The position numbers and the translations under genes are program-made. A DNA stretch of 64,000 bases from HyVt-477 sp965224605 (GTDB lineage: Bacteria > Pseudomonadota > Gammaproteobacteria > Thiotrichales > Thiotrichaceae): assembly GCA_965224605.1 (NCBI GenBank), contig CBDCZP010000010.1:186001-250000 (forward strand). The letters run 5' to 3'. Below, piece by piece: positions 1 to 9,536 of the stretch. Under the pieces are notes generated by a model that made no database searches, was not told the DNA's origin, and worked only from the letters and a program-made list of their open reading frames with translations. Positions within the stretch are counted from its first letter, which is position 1; every line of letters begins with the position of its first letter.

Positions 1-559
1 ACAATACCAATAAGCTGACCAACATAAAGACTGACCCGCCCATGGTATACAACACAAAATTCAGTGCTGCCATTTGGCGATTCTTACCGCCCCAACGGTC
101 AATGAGAAAGAATAAAGGAATCAGGGTCATTTCCCAGAACACATAAAACAGCGCCCAGTCCTGTGCCAAAAACACACCAAGAATGGCTGCTTCAAGTAGC
201 AACATGAGCAAGTAGTAACCTTTAACATGATCTTTGATACTAGCTGAAGCCATAATCGCAATCAGACAGAGTAGCGCAGTCAACAAAACCATTGGCAAAG
301 AGAAGCCATCTATGCCAACTGCATATGAGGTTCCAAGACGAGGATTCCAGGTGACATGTTCTGAAAGCTGGATGGTGATTCCAGCAGTATCGAACATTGA
401 CAACACCACTACTGCCATCAGTAAGGTTAGTAATGAACCTAAAAGCGCCAGATTACGAATTAGCTTCTTTTGACCGCCAGGGAGTACTGCTATTAAAATT
501 GCGCTGCTAAAAGGAATTAGCAGTAAAAATGACAAAATGTGTGCTTGGAAGAATGACAT
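1..559 (-). CDS. NuoM-like complex I subunit, 5' part only
   Basis: This gene is cut by the window edge; the first 186 codons are visible and the ATG is at 559. The translation is very hydrophobic, with several membrane helices. It contains the stretch FYVFWEMTLIP, which matches the TM5 region of NuoM and Mrp-type antiporter subunits where an essential glutamate lies. The family carries out proton translocation coupled to quinone reduction in the inner membrane. The preceding gene on this strand is an unrelated sugar transferase about 210 bp away, so this looks like the first gene of its operon and not part of a normal nuoLMN run. It could belong to a complex I-like or bicarbonate/ion-transport cluster instead of respiratory complex I. 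Confidence 0.8.
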   Translation of the reverse strand, partial: MSFFQAHILSFLLLIPFSSAILIAVLPGGQKKLIRNLALLGSLLTLLMAVVVLSMFDTAGITIQLSEHVTWNPRLGTSYAVGIDGFSLPMVLLTALLCLIAIMASASIKDHVKGYYLLMLLLEAAILGVFLAQDWALFYVFWEMTLIPLFFLIDRWGGKNRQMAALNFVLYTMGGSVFMLVSLLVL

Positions 560-766
560 ATAACATTAAGTTTTATTATCAACACACTTCTTGAAAACAC
601 TAGAACAAAAAACAACTGTAAGTATTTAACTAATATAAAATTATTAAGAAACTATTATGATAATTGGGAATACGGGCTTACAAAGCGCGACAGTATATAG
701 GAATACTATTATGATCTCTATCGGTAATGCTTATACGAATTGACTCAATATAAATGCGACGCTGGA

Positions 767-2086
767 TCACCCGTGGTTCGTACGATTCATCAAGCTCTTA
801 ACGGTCTTCATAACAATAATTAAATATAAAAACACAGAATGATTCTTTATATAATACAGGTCGTAAGCTAACTTCTCGCGGGTCAGATCAACATCCGCAG
901 TATGATGTGGGGCAGATTCTTGCATGACTTGCGCCCACCCTGAAAGACCAGGTTTAACCAAATGTCTTATCTGGTAATGTTCAATTTCTTTTTCGTATTT
1001 TTCTACCAGCGCAGGAATTTCCGGTCTGGGGCCAATAAATGACATATCGCCTTTCAGTATTGAGATGACTTGTGGAAGCTCATCAAGACCCGTTTTACGC
1101 ATTATGGCACCAATTTTCGTAACCTTTTTTTCATGCCCAACCAACTTTTTATCACCCTTAGGGTCAGGAGACATCGACCTAAATTTTCTAACGGTGAAAA
1201 TCTTCCCTGCTTTACCTACACGCGGCATTTCGAAAAAAACATCTCCACCATCCTTTTTCACAAGAAATGCGAGTATTGGATAGGATATTGCATAGAGAAT
1301 CAAAACAGGAATAGCCAGCATAAGATCAAAAAAGCGTTTAAGAAGGGAAACCAAATAGCCTTCCTGACTTCGTATATTAGTAATAAACCAAAGCTCATTA
1401 ATCCGATCCATGTCTATTTTTTCAGAAAGCTCTTCTTTGATGGTAACCAGATTAAGAATCTTAATATTTTGAAAAATAAGCTTATACAACACATCAAGGT
1501 GTTGATATCTATCTATATCAACAATAACAGCATCAATATCGTTACGATCCAGTGTTTTTTCTATAGCCTGAACGTCATCGGTAGTGGGTACTTTCCCAAC
1601 GATTTGCATGTCCCATAAATTTGAACGACTAAAGTTTTCCTCGATATCATCATCATCCCCAATTAATATAGCTCTAACGGGTTGAACATTAAATATACGC
1701 GTGCGTAAAATCTTCCACATATAAATAAAAAAGAACAAAACCCAAGAGAACAGTATCAAAAAGACACCAGGGTTAATCATTTTCTCACTCGAAAGGATAT
1801 TACCTAGGTAGAAATAAACAAAGATTAACAAAGTTGCGACTATTTGACCTCGCAACAACAAATCAAAAACTCTTTTGGGGCTAGGGACAAACTTCCTATC
1901 CAGTATTCCTGATATATATAAAACGACTTCGTAGATAACAAATACAGGCAAAAATGAAAGGAACTGATCACTTACAGAAACCCAGCTCTCAGGTCTCATG
2001 ATCATGACTATGTATAATGCTACATAGAACAGCAAGAAGTCCCCAACCAAGAAGAAAACAACATACTTGTTAAATTTTTGATGCAT
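767..2086 (-). CDS. Exopolysaccharide-initiating sugar transferase (undecaprenyl-phosphate glycosylphosphotransferase)
   Basis: A 439-residue protein with the WbaP/WcaJ architecture. There are about four N-terminal membrane helices (residues 8-130), a Rossmann-like central domain (about 135-235), a further hydrophobic hairpin near 255-275 and a C-terminal bacterial sugar transferase domain. The catalytic domain has the hallmark stretches KRFFDLMLA, VRKFRSM, DELPQ, SFIGPRPE and KPGLSGWAQV. Members transfer a sugar phosphate from UDP-sugar to undecaprenyl phosphate at the inner membrane, the first step of exopolysaccharide or O-unit assembly. No glycosyltransferase or polymerase genes flank it here, so the product and sugar cannot be told. 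Confidence 0.9.
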   Translation of the reverse strand: MHQKFNKYVVFFLVGDFLLFYVALYIVMIMRPESWVSVSDQFLSFLPVFVIYEVVLYISGILDRKFVPSPKRVFDLLLRGQIVATLLIFVYFYLGNILSSEKMINPGVFLILFSWVLFFFIYMWKILRTRIFNVQPVRAILIGDDDDIEENFSRSNLWDMQIVGKVPTTDDVQAIEKTLDRNDIDAVIVDIDRYQHLDVLYKLIFQNIKILNLVTIKEELSEKIDMDRINELWFITNIRSQEGYLVSLLKRFFDLMLAIPVLILYAISYPILAFLVKKDGGDVFFEMPRVGKAGKIFTVRKFRSMSPDPKGDKKLVGHEKKVTKIGAIMRKTGLDELPQVISILKGDMSFIGPRPEIPALVEKYEKEIEHYQIRHLVKPGLSGWAQVMQESAPHHTADVDLTREKLAYDLYYIKNHSVFLYLIIVMKTVKSLMNRTNHG

Positions 2087-2498
2087 AAGTGCTTCACTCT
2101 TTGGTGATTTTAATTTTCAATACCGAGTTGTTTTGTAAGGCTCAAAACAATCATTCTCACTCGCTAAAAGAGAACAAACCCGAGTATTAAGATGGTTTTA
2201 TTGGTTTGACACACGTTAAACCAAATGCAAATTTATGAATTCAGTACCGTTCGCTCAGAAGTTAATAAATATCGTGTCGACAGAGTGGGATTATATCCTA
2301 TTTCTGGACGTTTACTAATGAATGCAGATAAATCCACCACAGATATTAACGACTACCTAGTCCAAGTGTCAATCAGACGATACTCTATTATATATTCCGT
2401 CAAAGTGTAGTACTAATTAACTATTTTGTGACAGTTCTATGCAAAAGACCGATGAATTGTAGTGATGGCAAATAGATTCTGCGCTCAGCAAATTTTTA
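2087..2498. other. Intergenic region, no gene recognised
   Basis: About 410 bp between two minus-strand genes. A short plus-strand reading frame (2225-2410, 61 codons) shows no recognisable domain and no ribosome binding site, so it was not called. A 7-bp inverted repeat (TTGGTTT/AAACCAA) lies near 2199-2222. The promoter of the sugar transferase gene should lie near 2087-2200. Confidence 0.5.
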
Positions 2499-4430
2499 TC
2501 AAGCCGCTTGAGCAGTCTCTAATTTCTCTAAAGGAAGGGGACGCCCGCAATAATAACCTTGTGCATAATTCACACCTAAGCGATGTAATAACTTAGCCGT
2601 ATGTTCATCTTCAACAAATTCTGCAATTGTCTTTAAGTTCATTGCTTTTGACATATGATTTAAGGAGTGAATCATCGCCGCATCGATTTTATTAGTCTCA
2701 ATATTACGAACAAAAACACCATCAATTTTTAAGTAATGAATAGGTAAATCACGGATGTAGTTAAGCGCAGACAAACCACTACCAAAATCATCAAGCGAAT
2801 TGCTACAACCAATAGTTGCCAACTTGGTTAGTAGCTTGCGTGCCTGAGTGAAATTACTGATCACATCCGTTTCTGAAACCTCAAAGCATAAAGAACTGGC
2901 TGTTAAATGAAACTTGTCTAACTGTTCACTAACAAAGGTAGCAAAACTTTCATCCAGTAATGAGGCCGCTGAAAGATTAATGGTAAACTCACGTGCTGTT
3001 TTTGAGTTACTCTTTTTAATTAGATTAGCTAACCTTTCCATGGTTCTACGAACAACCCAACGATCTATCGATCGACTCAACCCATATCTTTCAGCTGCCG
3101 GAAAAAAACTCCCAGGTCGAAGAACTCTGCCGTTATAAGGCAAACGGATAAAAACTTCATAGCGTTTCTTTTCTTCTTCATCAACCCCGCCTAACGGAAT
3201 GATCGGCTGTACATATAGTCTAAATTTATTATTATCCAAAGCATCACGGATAATGACCTGCCAATTGTCATTACCCATATGAGCGTAGTCTTTGGGTGAA
3301 TGGCTAGGTTTGTGAACATATAGCTGATTACGACCTTTCTTTTTGGCGGTATAACAAGCGTCATCTGCAATTTTACAAAGATCATGTAAACCCGCAACAG
3401 TGACCCCAGCATCAAACTCTACAGCACCCATACTGACACCCACAACAAAGCTCTTATCACCCCAGCTAAAGCGTAGTGACGAGACACTGTTAATCATGTT
3501 TTCGCAACGTAATTTAGCTTTCTCGATCGGGCAATCCGGGAAGATAGCTACAAACTCATCACCCCCTGTACGTGCAAGAAAATCACTTGCTCTGATATGC
3601 TTAGTAAAAATATTTGCCAATTGTTTTAATAGCTCATCACCTGCAGCATGACCTGCACTATCATTGACGGGCTTGAAATTATCAAGATCCATATAACAGA
3701 TTACGGTTTTACTACCCGGTCTTATCGTCGACGGCAATTGCTCTATAAATTTATCAAATCCCATCCGGTTTATCAGACCCGTTAGATGATCTTCTTCAGC
3801 CTTACCAATTAGTTTATCCATCATTTTCTGCTGAACGGATTGATCCTTGCCAATCAATGCGACACTTATAATTTTGTTTTTTGCATCAAGGATAGGCGCT
3901 GTACTAATATGAAATGAACGTGTTTTTTGGTTTCGTTGAGAAGCAACCTCACCATAATTAAGCCCAAATTCAGCAACCGTAAATTGCTTTTTAACCATTT
4001 TTAAAATAGCGTTTTTGTCTTCTGTGGTTAAACCTAGTTCCTTCATCACAACTTTAAGGTGCAGACCTTCCAAATCCTCATCACTTTTACCGATGAACTT
4101 CTGTGTGGCGAGATTAGTAAATTCAACATTTAGACGTCTATCTACTCTAACGAGTGATGAATCAACGGCTACCGCTATTTTTTTATGGCCTGTTCTGGAT
4201 TTCTTCATTCTCAGAGGAGACAACTCACCCGAACGATAAGCTCTAATGGCAATCACACTCAATAATATCAAAGATAAAAAAGATAGAGGATAAGAATACT
4301 CGGATATATTACTGCCCACGTTATTAGTAACCAATCCCTTAACATCAAAACCAGCCAAGGCAATATTTGGAATGACCATATACAATACAGAAATAGTGAT
4401 TATGGTATGTAGATAGCGGAATGAAGTCAT
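2499..4430 (-). CDS. Membrane-bound PAS-GGDEF-EAL cyclic-di-GMP protein
   Basis: A 643-residue protein with an N-terminal hydrophobic segment (residues 10-27), a second helix near 45-63, a PAS-like region (about 85-200), a GGDEF domain with an intact GGDEF signature (about 215-375) and an EAL domain (about 385-635). The EAL motif itself reads EVF. The other expected catalytic elements are present: NLSA, FEVSET, DDFGSG, LKID, AEFVE and QGYYCGRP. Both diguanylate cyclase and phosphodiesterase activity therefore remain possible. It would tune cyclic-di-GMP and so biofilm or motility behaviour. The next gene on this strand is the exopolysaccharide sugar transferase, 410 bp away, which fits a biofilm link by context only. 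Confidence 0.92.
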   Translation of the reverse strand: MTSFRYLHTIITISVLYMVIPNIALAGFDVKGLVTNNVGSNISEYSYPLSFLSLILLSVIAIRAYRSGELSPLRMKKSRTGHKKIAVAVDSSLVRVDRRLNVEFTNLATQKFIGKSDEDLEGLHLKVVMKELGLTTEDKNAILKMVKKQFTVAEFGLNYGEVASQRNQKTRSFHISTAPILDAKNKIISVALIGKDQSVQQKMMDKLIGKAEEDHLTGLINRMGFDKFIEQLPSTIRPGSKTVICYMDLDNFKPVNDSAGHAAGDELLKQLANIFTKHIRASDFLARTGGDEFVAIFPDCPIEKAKLRCENMINSVSSLRFSWGDKSFVVGVSMGAVEFDAGVTVAGLHDLCKIADDACYTAKKKGRNQLYVHKPSHSPKDYAHMGNDNWQVIIRDALDNNKFRLYVQPIIPLGGVDEEEKKRYEVFIRLPYNGRVLRPGSFFPAAERYGLSRSIDRWVVRRTMERLANLIKKSNSKTAREFTINLSAASLLDESFATFVSEQLDKFHLTASSLCFEVSETDVISNFTQARKLLTKLATIGCSNSLDDFGSGLSALNYIRDLPIHYLKIDGVFVRNIETNKIDAAMIHSLNHMSKAMNLKTIAEFVEDEHTAKLLHRLGVNYAQGYYCGRPLPLEKLETAQAA

Positions 4431-4824
4431 CTTGCGCCCGTTTGTTATTATTTTTAATATATTTACGAGTCTAACTAATGTGCTACAGCATATCTATTTC
4501 ATCCTACGAAAGGTATTACCTAAAAAACATTAGCATAGGGATTCAGCTACTCTTTTACTTAACCTTCAATTATCTACACAACAGACTGTTTTATATACTT
4601 AAAGGCCGACAAATGAAAGGGGTTGATGATCCATGTATTATGGTTCGATATACGGTTATATGATCGAAGTTAAACTTCTTAGCTAGGAAGTTAAATTAAA
4701 AAAATGGCACAATCCATTCATCTACCTGCTATTTAATTGCTATCATTGCGCTTTTTACAGACCAAATTACACCAATGAAGTATTTCTTTTTGAGAGCGTT
4801 ACCTGAAGGGATGGCGAGAGTAAA
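4431..4824. other. Intergenic region between divergent genes
   Basis: About 390 bp separating a minus-strand GGDEF-EAL gene from a plus-strand deacetylase gene; both promoters should lie here. It contains a small palindrome (GAAGTT A AACTTC near 4665-4677). The only reading frame (4478-4663) has no recognisable content. No RNA gene was seen. Confidence 0.5.
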
Positions 4825-5655
4825 ATGAGTATAATTTTTAATCCGTTCTATCTTTCCTGCAAAGCTCTCCTATTGTTGCTACTCCTTGTTCCATTGATTG
4901 CAGTGGCCGATGATTGCAAACAATACAGAGCAAAATACCAATGCCCTGGCACTCTAAAGAAACCCATCCATTTAAGCTTTGACGACGGCCCTGCTGATCT
5001 AACCCCTGGCTTGCTGAACACCTTAAAAAAGGCAAATATTCCAGCCACTTTTTTCGTGCTTGCGGAACGCATCGATTGTCAGCCTCTTAGAAACAACTGT
5101 AAGGTCAAAAACTCAGCTGCTTGTAGCTCCTATCATTACTGCATGGAACACAGAAAAACCTTGCAGCAAATGAAAGCTGACGGGCACATGATTGGGTCAC
5201 ATAGCTACAGTCATGTGCGTTTATCCACACTGTCTAAAAATAAAATGCAACAACAAATACTACAATCCAAACAACTGCTTCGACCCTTTTTCACAACGTC
5301 CCCTGCTCTCTTTCGGCTACCCTTCGGTGATGGTTGGTTTAACAGGGAACAATGTCCCATCGTATTGAACACACTAAAAAAAACCGGCTTCCAGCACATA
5401 GCCTGGGAAATGTCGGCCTTTGATTGGCGCAAAGCTGATCAACACGGAGACGCTATTTTACAGACAGTAATGCATGAAATTTGTAGCAAAAATGGCGGTG
5501 TCATACTTTTTCACGATGGTGACTTTGAACAAGAGCATATAGGACGCACCTTCACTGGAGATCATTTCGCTGAATGGATTCCGGCAATGCGCTGTGTAGC
5601 AGACTTCAAACCACTGAGTTATTTTTATAAAAACTTAACGGTAATTGGAAAGTAA
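4825..5655 (+). CDS. Secreted polysaccharide deacetylase (NodB domain)
   Basis: A 276-residue protein with a signal peptide (hydrophobic core 14-27, likely cleavage after AVA at 28) and a complete carbohydrate esterase 4 fold. Motif 1 is SFDDGP (D53, D54), motif 2 HSYSH, motif 3 RLPFGDGW, motif 4 a D-W pair in SAFDWRK and motif 5 LFHDGD. The family removes acetyl groups from N-acetylglucosamine polymers such as peptidoglycan, chitin or exopolysaccharide, using a metal held by Asp-His-His. An insertion with several cysteines (residues 80-110) may form disulphides in the periplasm. The true substrate cannot be told. Confidence 0.9.
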   Translation: MSIIFNPFYLSCKALLLLLLLVPLIAVADDCKQYRAKYQCPGTLKKPIHLSFDDGPADLTPGLLNTLKKANIPATFFVLAERIDCQPLRNNCKVKNSAACSSYHYCMEHRKTLQQMKADGHMIGSHSYSHVRLSTLSKNKMQQQILQSKQLLRPFFTTSPALFRLPFGDGWFNREQCPIVLNTLKKTGFQHIAWEMSAFDWRKADQHGDAILQTVMHEICSKNGGVILFHDGDFEQEHIGRTFTGDHFAEWIPAMRCVADFKPLSYFYKNLTVIGK

Positions 5656-5736
5656 ACCTGCAAACCCGCTATACTCAAGTTCACTCTTGCATTCATACTA
5701 ACTTACAACAAAAAATCACACTTAAGGAGAAATAAC

Positions 5737-6234
5737 ATGGCGAGTATTACAATTGAAGGTAATGAAATTAATACCAATGGAAATCTTCCTGAAGTAGGCT
5801 CTACTGCCCCTGATTTTACCCTTACTAATGGTGAGCTTGGCGATGTTAGTCTGGCAAGCTATGCCGGAAAAAAGAAACTACTGAACATTGTACCCAGCCT
5901 CGATACGGGTATTTGTGCTACATCAACAAAAACCTTTAATGAATCTGCATCTAGTCATGATGACACTGTCTTCCTCACTATTTCCTCAGATCTACCTTTT
6001 GCGCAAGGTCGTTTTTGTGAAGCAGAAAATGTAGACAAGGTTCAGACACTTGCCATCATGCGTGATAGAAACTTCTCTAAAGATTATGGGGTACTTCTGA
6101 TAGATGGCCCTTTAAAAGGTATTACCGCCCGAGCTGTTGTGGTTCTTGATGAAGATAACAAGGTAATATACACAGAGCTGGTTCCAGAGATTGTTCAAGA
6201 GCCGGATTATGACAGTGCGTTAGCAGTGCTTTAA
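5737..6234 (+). CDS. tpx: Thiol peroxidase Tpx
   Basis: At 165 residues it has the usual length for Tpx, an atypical 2-Cys peroxiredoxin that reduces alkyl hydroperoxides with thioredoxin. The peroxidatic cysteine is C60 in PSLDTGICATS, where many homologues have TPVC. The resolving cysteine is C94 in GRFCEAENV. The conserved stretch DLPFAQ precedes it. A strong ribosome binding site (AAGGAGA, 5724-5730) sets the start. The gene stands alone and is followed by a hairpin-rich repeat. Confidence 0.96.
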   Translation: MASITIEGNEINTNGNLPEVGSTAPDFTLTNGELGDVSLASYAGKKKLLNIVPSLDTGICATSTKTFNESASSHDDTVFLTISSDLPFAQGRFCEAENVDKVQTLAIMRDRNFSKDYGVLLIDGPLKGITARAVVVLDEDNKVIYTELVPEIVQEPDYDSALAVL

Positions 6235-6236
6235 AG

Positions 6237-6323
6237 GCCGGATAAGTACTAGCGCCTCCGACAAGAAATGTTAATTCAATCACTTGCCGGATGACGTCCT
6301 TGTCTGGCCTACAAATACTTATC
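6237..6323. repeat. REP-like hairpin element downstream of tpx
   Basis: Just after the tpx stop is a set of nested inverted repeats. GATAAGTA (6241-6248) pairs with TACTTATC (6316-6323). GCCGGA (6286-6291) pairs with TCTGGC (6303-6308) with one G-T wobble. The segment TTGCCGGATGACG ... GGCCTACAAA resembles enterobacterial REP units. It may act in transcript end protection or termination; this is inference. Confidence 0.4.
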
Positions 6324-6408
6324 TGTTCTGGGCTCAAGACGGTAACTTAACACCTAGCTATAACTCCAATTAACTCCTTTATAAACTTCTACGTTGTCAG
6401 GAACAACC

Positions 6409-6921
6409 ATGAACAGAGCTGCCAAAAAAATCATTATTGTTGCGGTATTATTAGTAATATCATATGGCTATAACTATTTCCAAAACGGACAAAAGCAAAC
6501 CAATTCCTCTGACATTCAGCATGAAACAACTCATGACATCAATGATGCTAACAACGCCAACACCCCGCCAGCCGTAAGTAATAAACAATCCACACTTAAT
6601 AAAATACGCAAAGCCGCAGATTCACAAAAATCGGGTTGGTGGTTAGTGGCAGAAGGCAAGGTCATTAAAATACTCAAAGATGATACCAAAGGTCATCGTC
6701 ACCAAAAATTCCTGCTAAAACTGGCTCCCGATATTACTCTATTAGTCGCGCACAATATCGACTTGGCTCCACGTGTTCCGTTACGCAAGGGCGACACTGT
6801 GAAAATTCGAGGACGTTATGAATGGAACCACCGAGGAGGCATATTACACTGGACACACCACGACCCCAAAGGCAGACAAAAAGACGGCTGGATATATCAC
6901 AATAAAAAATACTACAAATAA
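6409..6921 (+). CDS. DUF3465 domain protein, membrane-anchored
   Basis: A 170-residue protein with one N-terminal membrane helix or uncleaved signal (residues 7-24), a low-complexity polar linker to about 70 and a C-terminal DUF3465 domain. The domain shows the typical stretches KGHRHQKF, LVAHNIDLAPR, RGRYEWN and HWTHHDP. The family is found in proteobacteria and may adopt an OB-like fold; no activity is established. An alternative TTG start at 6394 would add five residues, but AGGA lies seven bases before the ATG at 6409, which was chosen. It is 80 bp upstream of the HerA-like ATPase gene and could be cotranscribed. Confidence 0.85.
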   Translation: MNRAAKKIIIVAVLLVISYGYNYFQNGQKQTNSSDIQHETTHDINDANNANTPPAVSNKQSTLNKIRKAADSQKSGWWLVAEGKVIKILKDDTKGHRHQKFLLKLAPDITLLVAHNIDLAPRVPLRKGDTVKIRGRYEWNHRGGILHWTHHDPKGRQKDGWIYHNKKYYK

Positions 6922-7002
6922 AAATATCGGGTACAACTCCTGATGATCAAATGGGGTAATATATTGAAAACAGCGGCTAATAGTAATCCAAAGGAAAAGA
7001 AC

Positions 7003-9360
7003 ATGGTTGAAATCTACGAGAAACTCGGGCTTTTTTATCTCGGTAAATACATTGATAAAACCACCCAAGAAACAACCGATGCTCTGACACTATTAAAAAA
7101 CAAAAATTTTACCACCCATGCCGCCATTATCGGCATGACAGGTAGCGGTAAAACAGGCTTAGGGATTGGACTCATCGAAGAAGCTGCCATTGATAATATC
7201 CCAGCTATCGTGATTGATCCTAAAGGCGACATGGGTAACCTATGTCTAACCGATCCAACTTTTTCAGCAAAAAACTTCGAACCTTGGGTAACTGACGAAG
7301 CCCGCAACAAAGAAAAAGACCCTAGCGAATATGCCGCAAAAATCGCTGAGATGTGGAAATCGGGCATAGAAAGCGCTCATCAAGACAGTGCTCGAGTAGA
7401 AAAATTCGCCAAGGTCAAAAAAACCATTTACACACCTGGCAGTAGCGCAGGCGTTAGTATTAATATACTAAGCTCACTTGACGCGCCCCCCGCTGAAATT
7501 ATTAACGATTCTGACTCTTTTGGATCTTACATTAAAACCACGGTTAGTAGCCTACTGGCACTAGTGAGTATTGAGGCTGATCCGCTTGAATCTAAAGAGT
7601 ATATTTTATTAGCACAAATCATTACTAACTCCTGGCTAGGAGATGGCGAGTTAAGTCTGGAAGACCTGATTGGACGTATTATCAATCCATCTTTTAAGAA
7701 AATAGGCGTATTACCACTGGAAGGATTTTATCCTCAGGCCGACCGTTTCAAGTTTGCCAGCAAATTCAATGCCATTATTGCCTCCCCCACCTTCGCAGCA
7801 TGGCTGCAAGGCGATGATCTTGATATCCAAAAACTACTCTATGATGAAAATGGCAAAGCCAAAATATCTATATTCTCCATCTCACACCTGAGTGATGACG
7901 AGCGGATGTTCTTTGTCACGTTGCTGCTGAACAAATACATTGCGTGGATGCGTCGTCAAAGTGGTACATCTGCTTTAAAAACCATCCTGTATATGGATGA
8001 AATCTACGGCTTCTTCCCCCCCACCAAGAACCCACCCAGTAAAGAACCTATGTTGCTCATGTTAAAACAGGCAAGAGCTTTCGGCGTAGGCGTTATACTC
8101 AGCACACAAAACCCTGTAGACCTTGATTATAAAGGACTTTCAAATATTGGAACCTGGTTCATTGGGAGATTACAAACCACTCAGGACATAGATCGTGTCA
8201 TTGATGGACTAGGTGGAAAAGTAGGTTCCAGTTACAATAAAAAAGAAATTAAAACATTATTGGCTAATCTAAAGAAACGTACCTTCTTCTTAAAAAGTGC
8301 ACACCTTGAAGACATCCGTTTATTTGGTACACGCTGGGTGCTTAGCTACCTAAAAGGGCCACTGAAACGTGATGAAATCAGCACACTCATGCAAGACCAA
8401 AAAGCACAGTTAGCCAATTTACCCATGGATGAAGCAGCTACAAGCGATTCCAGTACAAGCGGCTTTGAAACCTATTCGGGGCTAGACAACAGTATCCCAC
8501 AACGCTTTATGATAGACCTAACAGAAGTACATCAATACGCCGCCAGTATTATGGCTAAAATCACCCTGCACTTCTTCAACCAGACCCGTGGTATTAACGA
8601 AGAAGAAAAACTATGCCTTAATCTTCCTATCAGCACTAAAGACCATCAAGCAGACTGGGAACAGTCATCACCCGTTAGTGGAGAGTTTCCTGGAGAACAA
8701 TGCTTTAGCCAACTTCCCGCACAAGCACCCAGCGATGCCCGATACGCAACCTTGCCGGAATATATCAAAAGCGATAAAAAACTGAGATACACCACCACCG
8801 AATTAAAAGGCTGGTTGTATCACGAACACAAACTCGAACTATATCGCTCTCGTAGTCCAAAATTAGAGTCCAAACCCTATGAAACACTCGCGGATTTCAA
8901 AGTAAAACTCAACGACCTACTCAGTGACAAAAAAGAAATCGAAATCGAAAAACTACAAGAACGCTATGGCAAAAAAGAAAATACCTTGCTCAAACGCTTG
9001 GCACGCGCTGAAGAACGTGTCGAAAAAGAAGAAGCCGACACCACCGGCTCTATGTTTAGTGCAGGTGTTGCTGTACTAGGCGCACTCTTTGGTCGATCCT
9101 CTACAGCAAAAGTCGGCCGCGCTATCAGCCGAGGAAGTCGAGTATTCAAAGAAAGAGGTGATGTGAGCCGTGCCGAAGAACGCGTAGCTGAAGTCAAAGA
9201 AGACATTGAAAAGCTGGAATATGAGCTAGAAGACAAAATTGATGAGTTAGCCGACAAATTTGATGTTGAATCAATAACTATTGAAAAATTCGCCATTAAA
9301 CTTCGAAAAACAGATATAGAAATCGAAAATATTGCAGTAGTCTGGAAAGCTTCAGCCTAA
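7003..9360 (+). CDS. HerA-like (DUF87-type) ATPase with C-terminal coiled coil
   Basis: A 785-residue protein using ATG 7003, which follows the binding site AAAGGAAA; an upstream ATG at 6943 lacks one. Walker A is GMTGSGKT near residue 45, followed by VIDPKGDMGN. Walker B is ILYMDEIYGFFP in the middle, and LSTQNPVDLDYKGL resembles the sensor region of HerA/FtsK NTPases. The last 200 residues are highly charged and predicted coiled coil, interrupted by a short hydrophobic stretch (SMFSAGVAVLGALFG). Family members are hexameric DNA-translocating or DNA-processing motors. No NurA-type nuclease lies beside it, so its role (repair, defence or plasmid handling) is open. Confidence 0.85.
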   Translation: MVEIYEKLGLFYLGKYIDKTTQETTDALTLLKNKNFTTHAAIIGMTGSGKTGLGIGLIEEAAIDNIPAIVIDPKGDMGNLCLTDPTFSAKNFEPWVTDEARNKEKDPSEYAAKIAEMWKSGIESAHQDSARVEKFAKVKKTIYTPGSSAGVSINILSSLDAPPAEIINDSDSFGSYIKTTVSSLLALVSIEADPLESKEYILLAQIITNSWLGDGELSLEDLIGRIINPSFKKIGVLPLEGFYPQADRFKFASKFNAIIASPTFAAWLQGDDLDIQKLLYDENGKAKISIFSISHLSDDERMFFVTLLLNKYIAWMRRQSGTSALKTILYMDEIYGFFPPTKNPPSKEPMLLMLKQARAFGVGVILSTQNPVDLDYKGLSNIGTWFIGRLQTTQDIDRVIDGLGGKVGSSYNKKEIKTLLANLKKRTFFLKSAHLEDIRLFGTRWVLSYLKGPLKRDEISTLMQDQKAQLANLPMDEAATSDSSTSGFETYSGLDNSIPQRFMIDLTEVHQYAASIMAKITLHFFNQTRGINEEEKLCLNLPISTKDHQADWEQSSPVSGEFPGEQCFSQLPAQAPSDARYATLPEYIKSDKKLRYTTTELKGWLYHEHKLELYRSRSPKLESKPYETLADFKVKLNDLLSDKKEIEIEKLQERYGKKENTLLKRLARAEERVEKEEADTTGSMFSAGVAVLGALFGRSSTAKVGRAISRGSRVFKERGDVSRAEERVAEVKEDIEKLEYELEDKIDELADKFDVESITIEKFAIKLRKTDIEIENIAVVWKASA

Positions 9361-9536
9361 GTAGCTCGCGTAGGGTGGGTTTGACGTTGGCACGCCAACT
9401 TCTGTGTTTTTTATTTTTACGTGATCCTCTCCGTTTTCTTATCCAGCTTAAAAAATTCCAACAAGCGACTATACTTACAAGATACATATAAAACTCATTC
9501 TTCGACAGGGAAAACGATTTTGATGAGTCTATATAT
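9361..9536. other. Intergenic region with partial repeat
   Basis: Contains GTAGGGTGGG followed by a short dyad (GTTGGCACGCCAAC, near 9385-9400), which resembles fragments of the repeat that follows. No gene seen. Confidence 0.35.

Noticed and set aside
1070..1618. 182-codon plus-strand frame opposite the sugar transferase
   Set aside because: It lies antisense to a gene with clear domain motifs, and its translation has no recognisable domain.
2225..2410. 61-codon plus-strand frame in an intergenic region
   Set aside because: No binding site, no domain and composition like the surrounding non-coding DNA.
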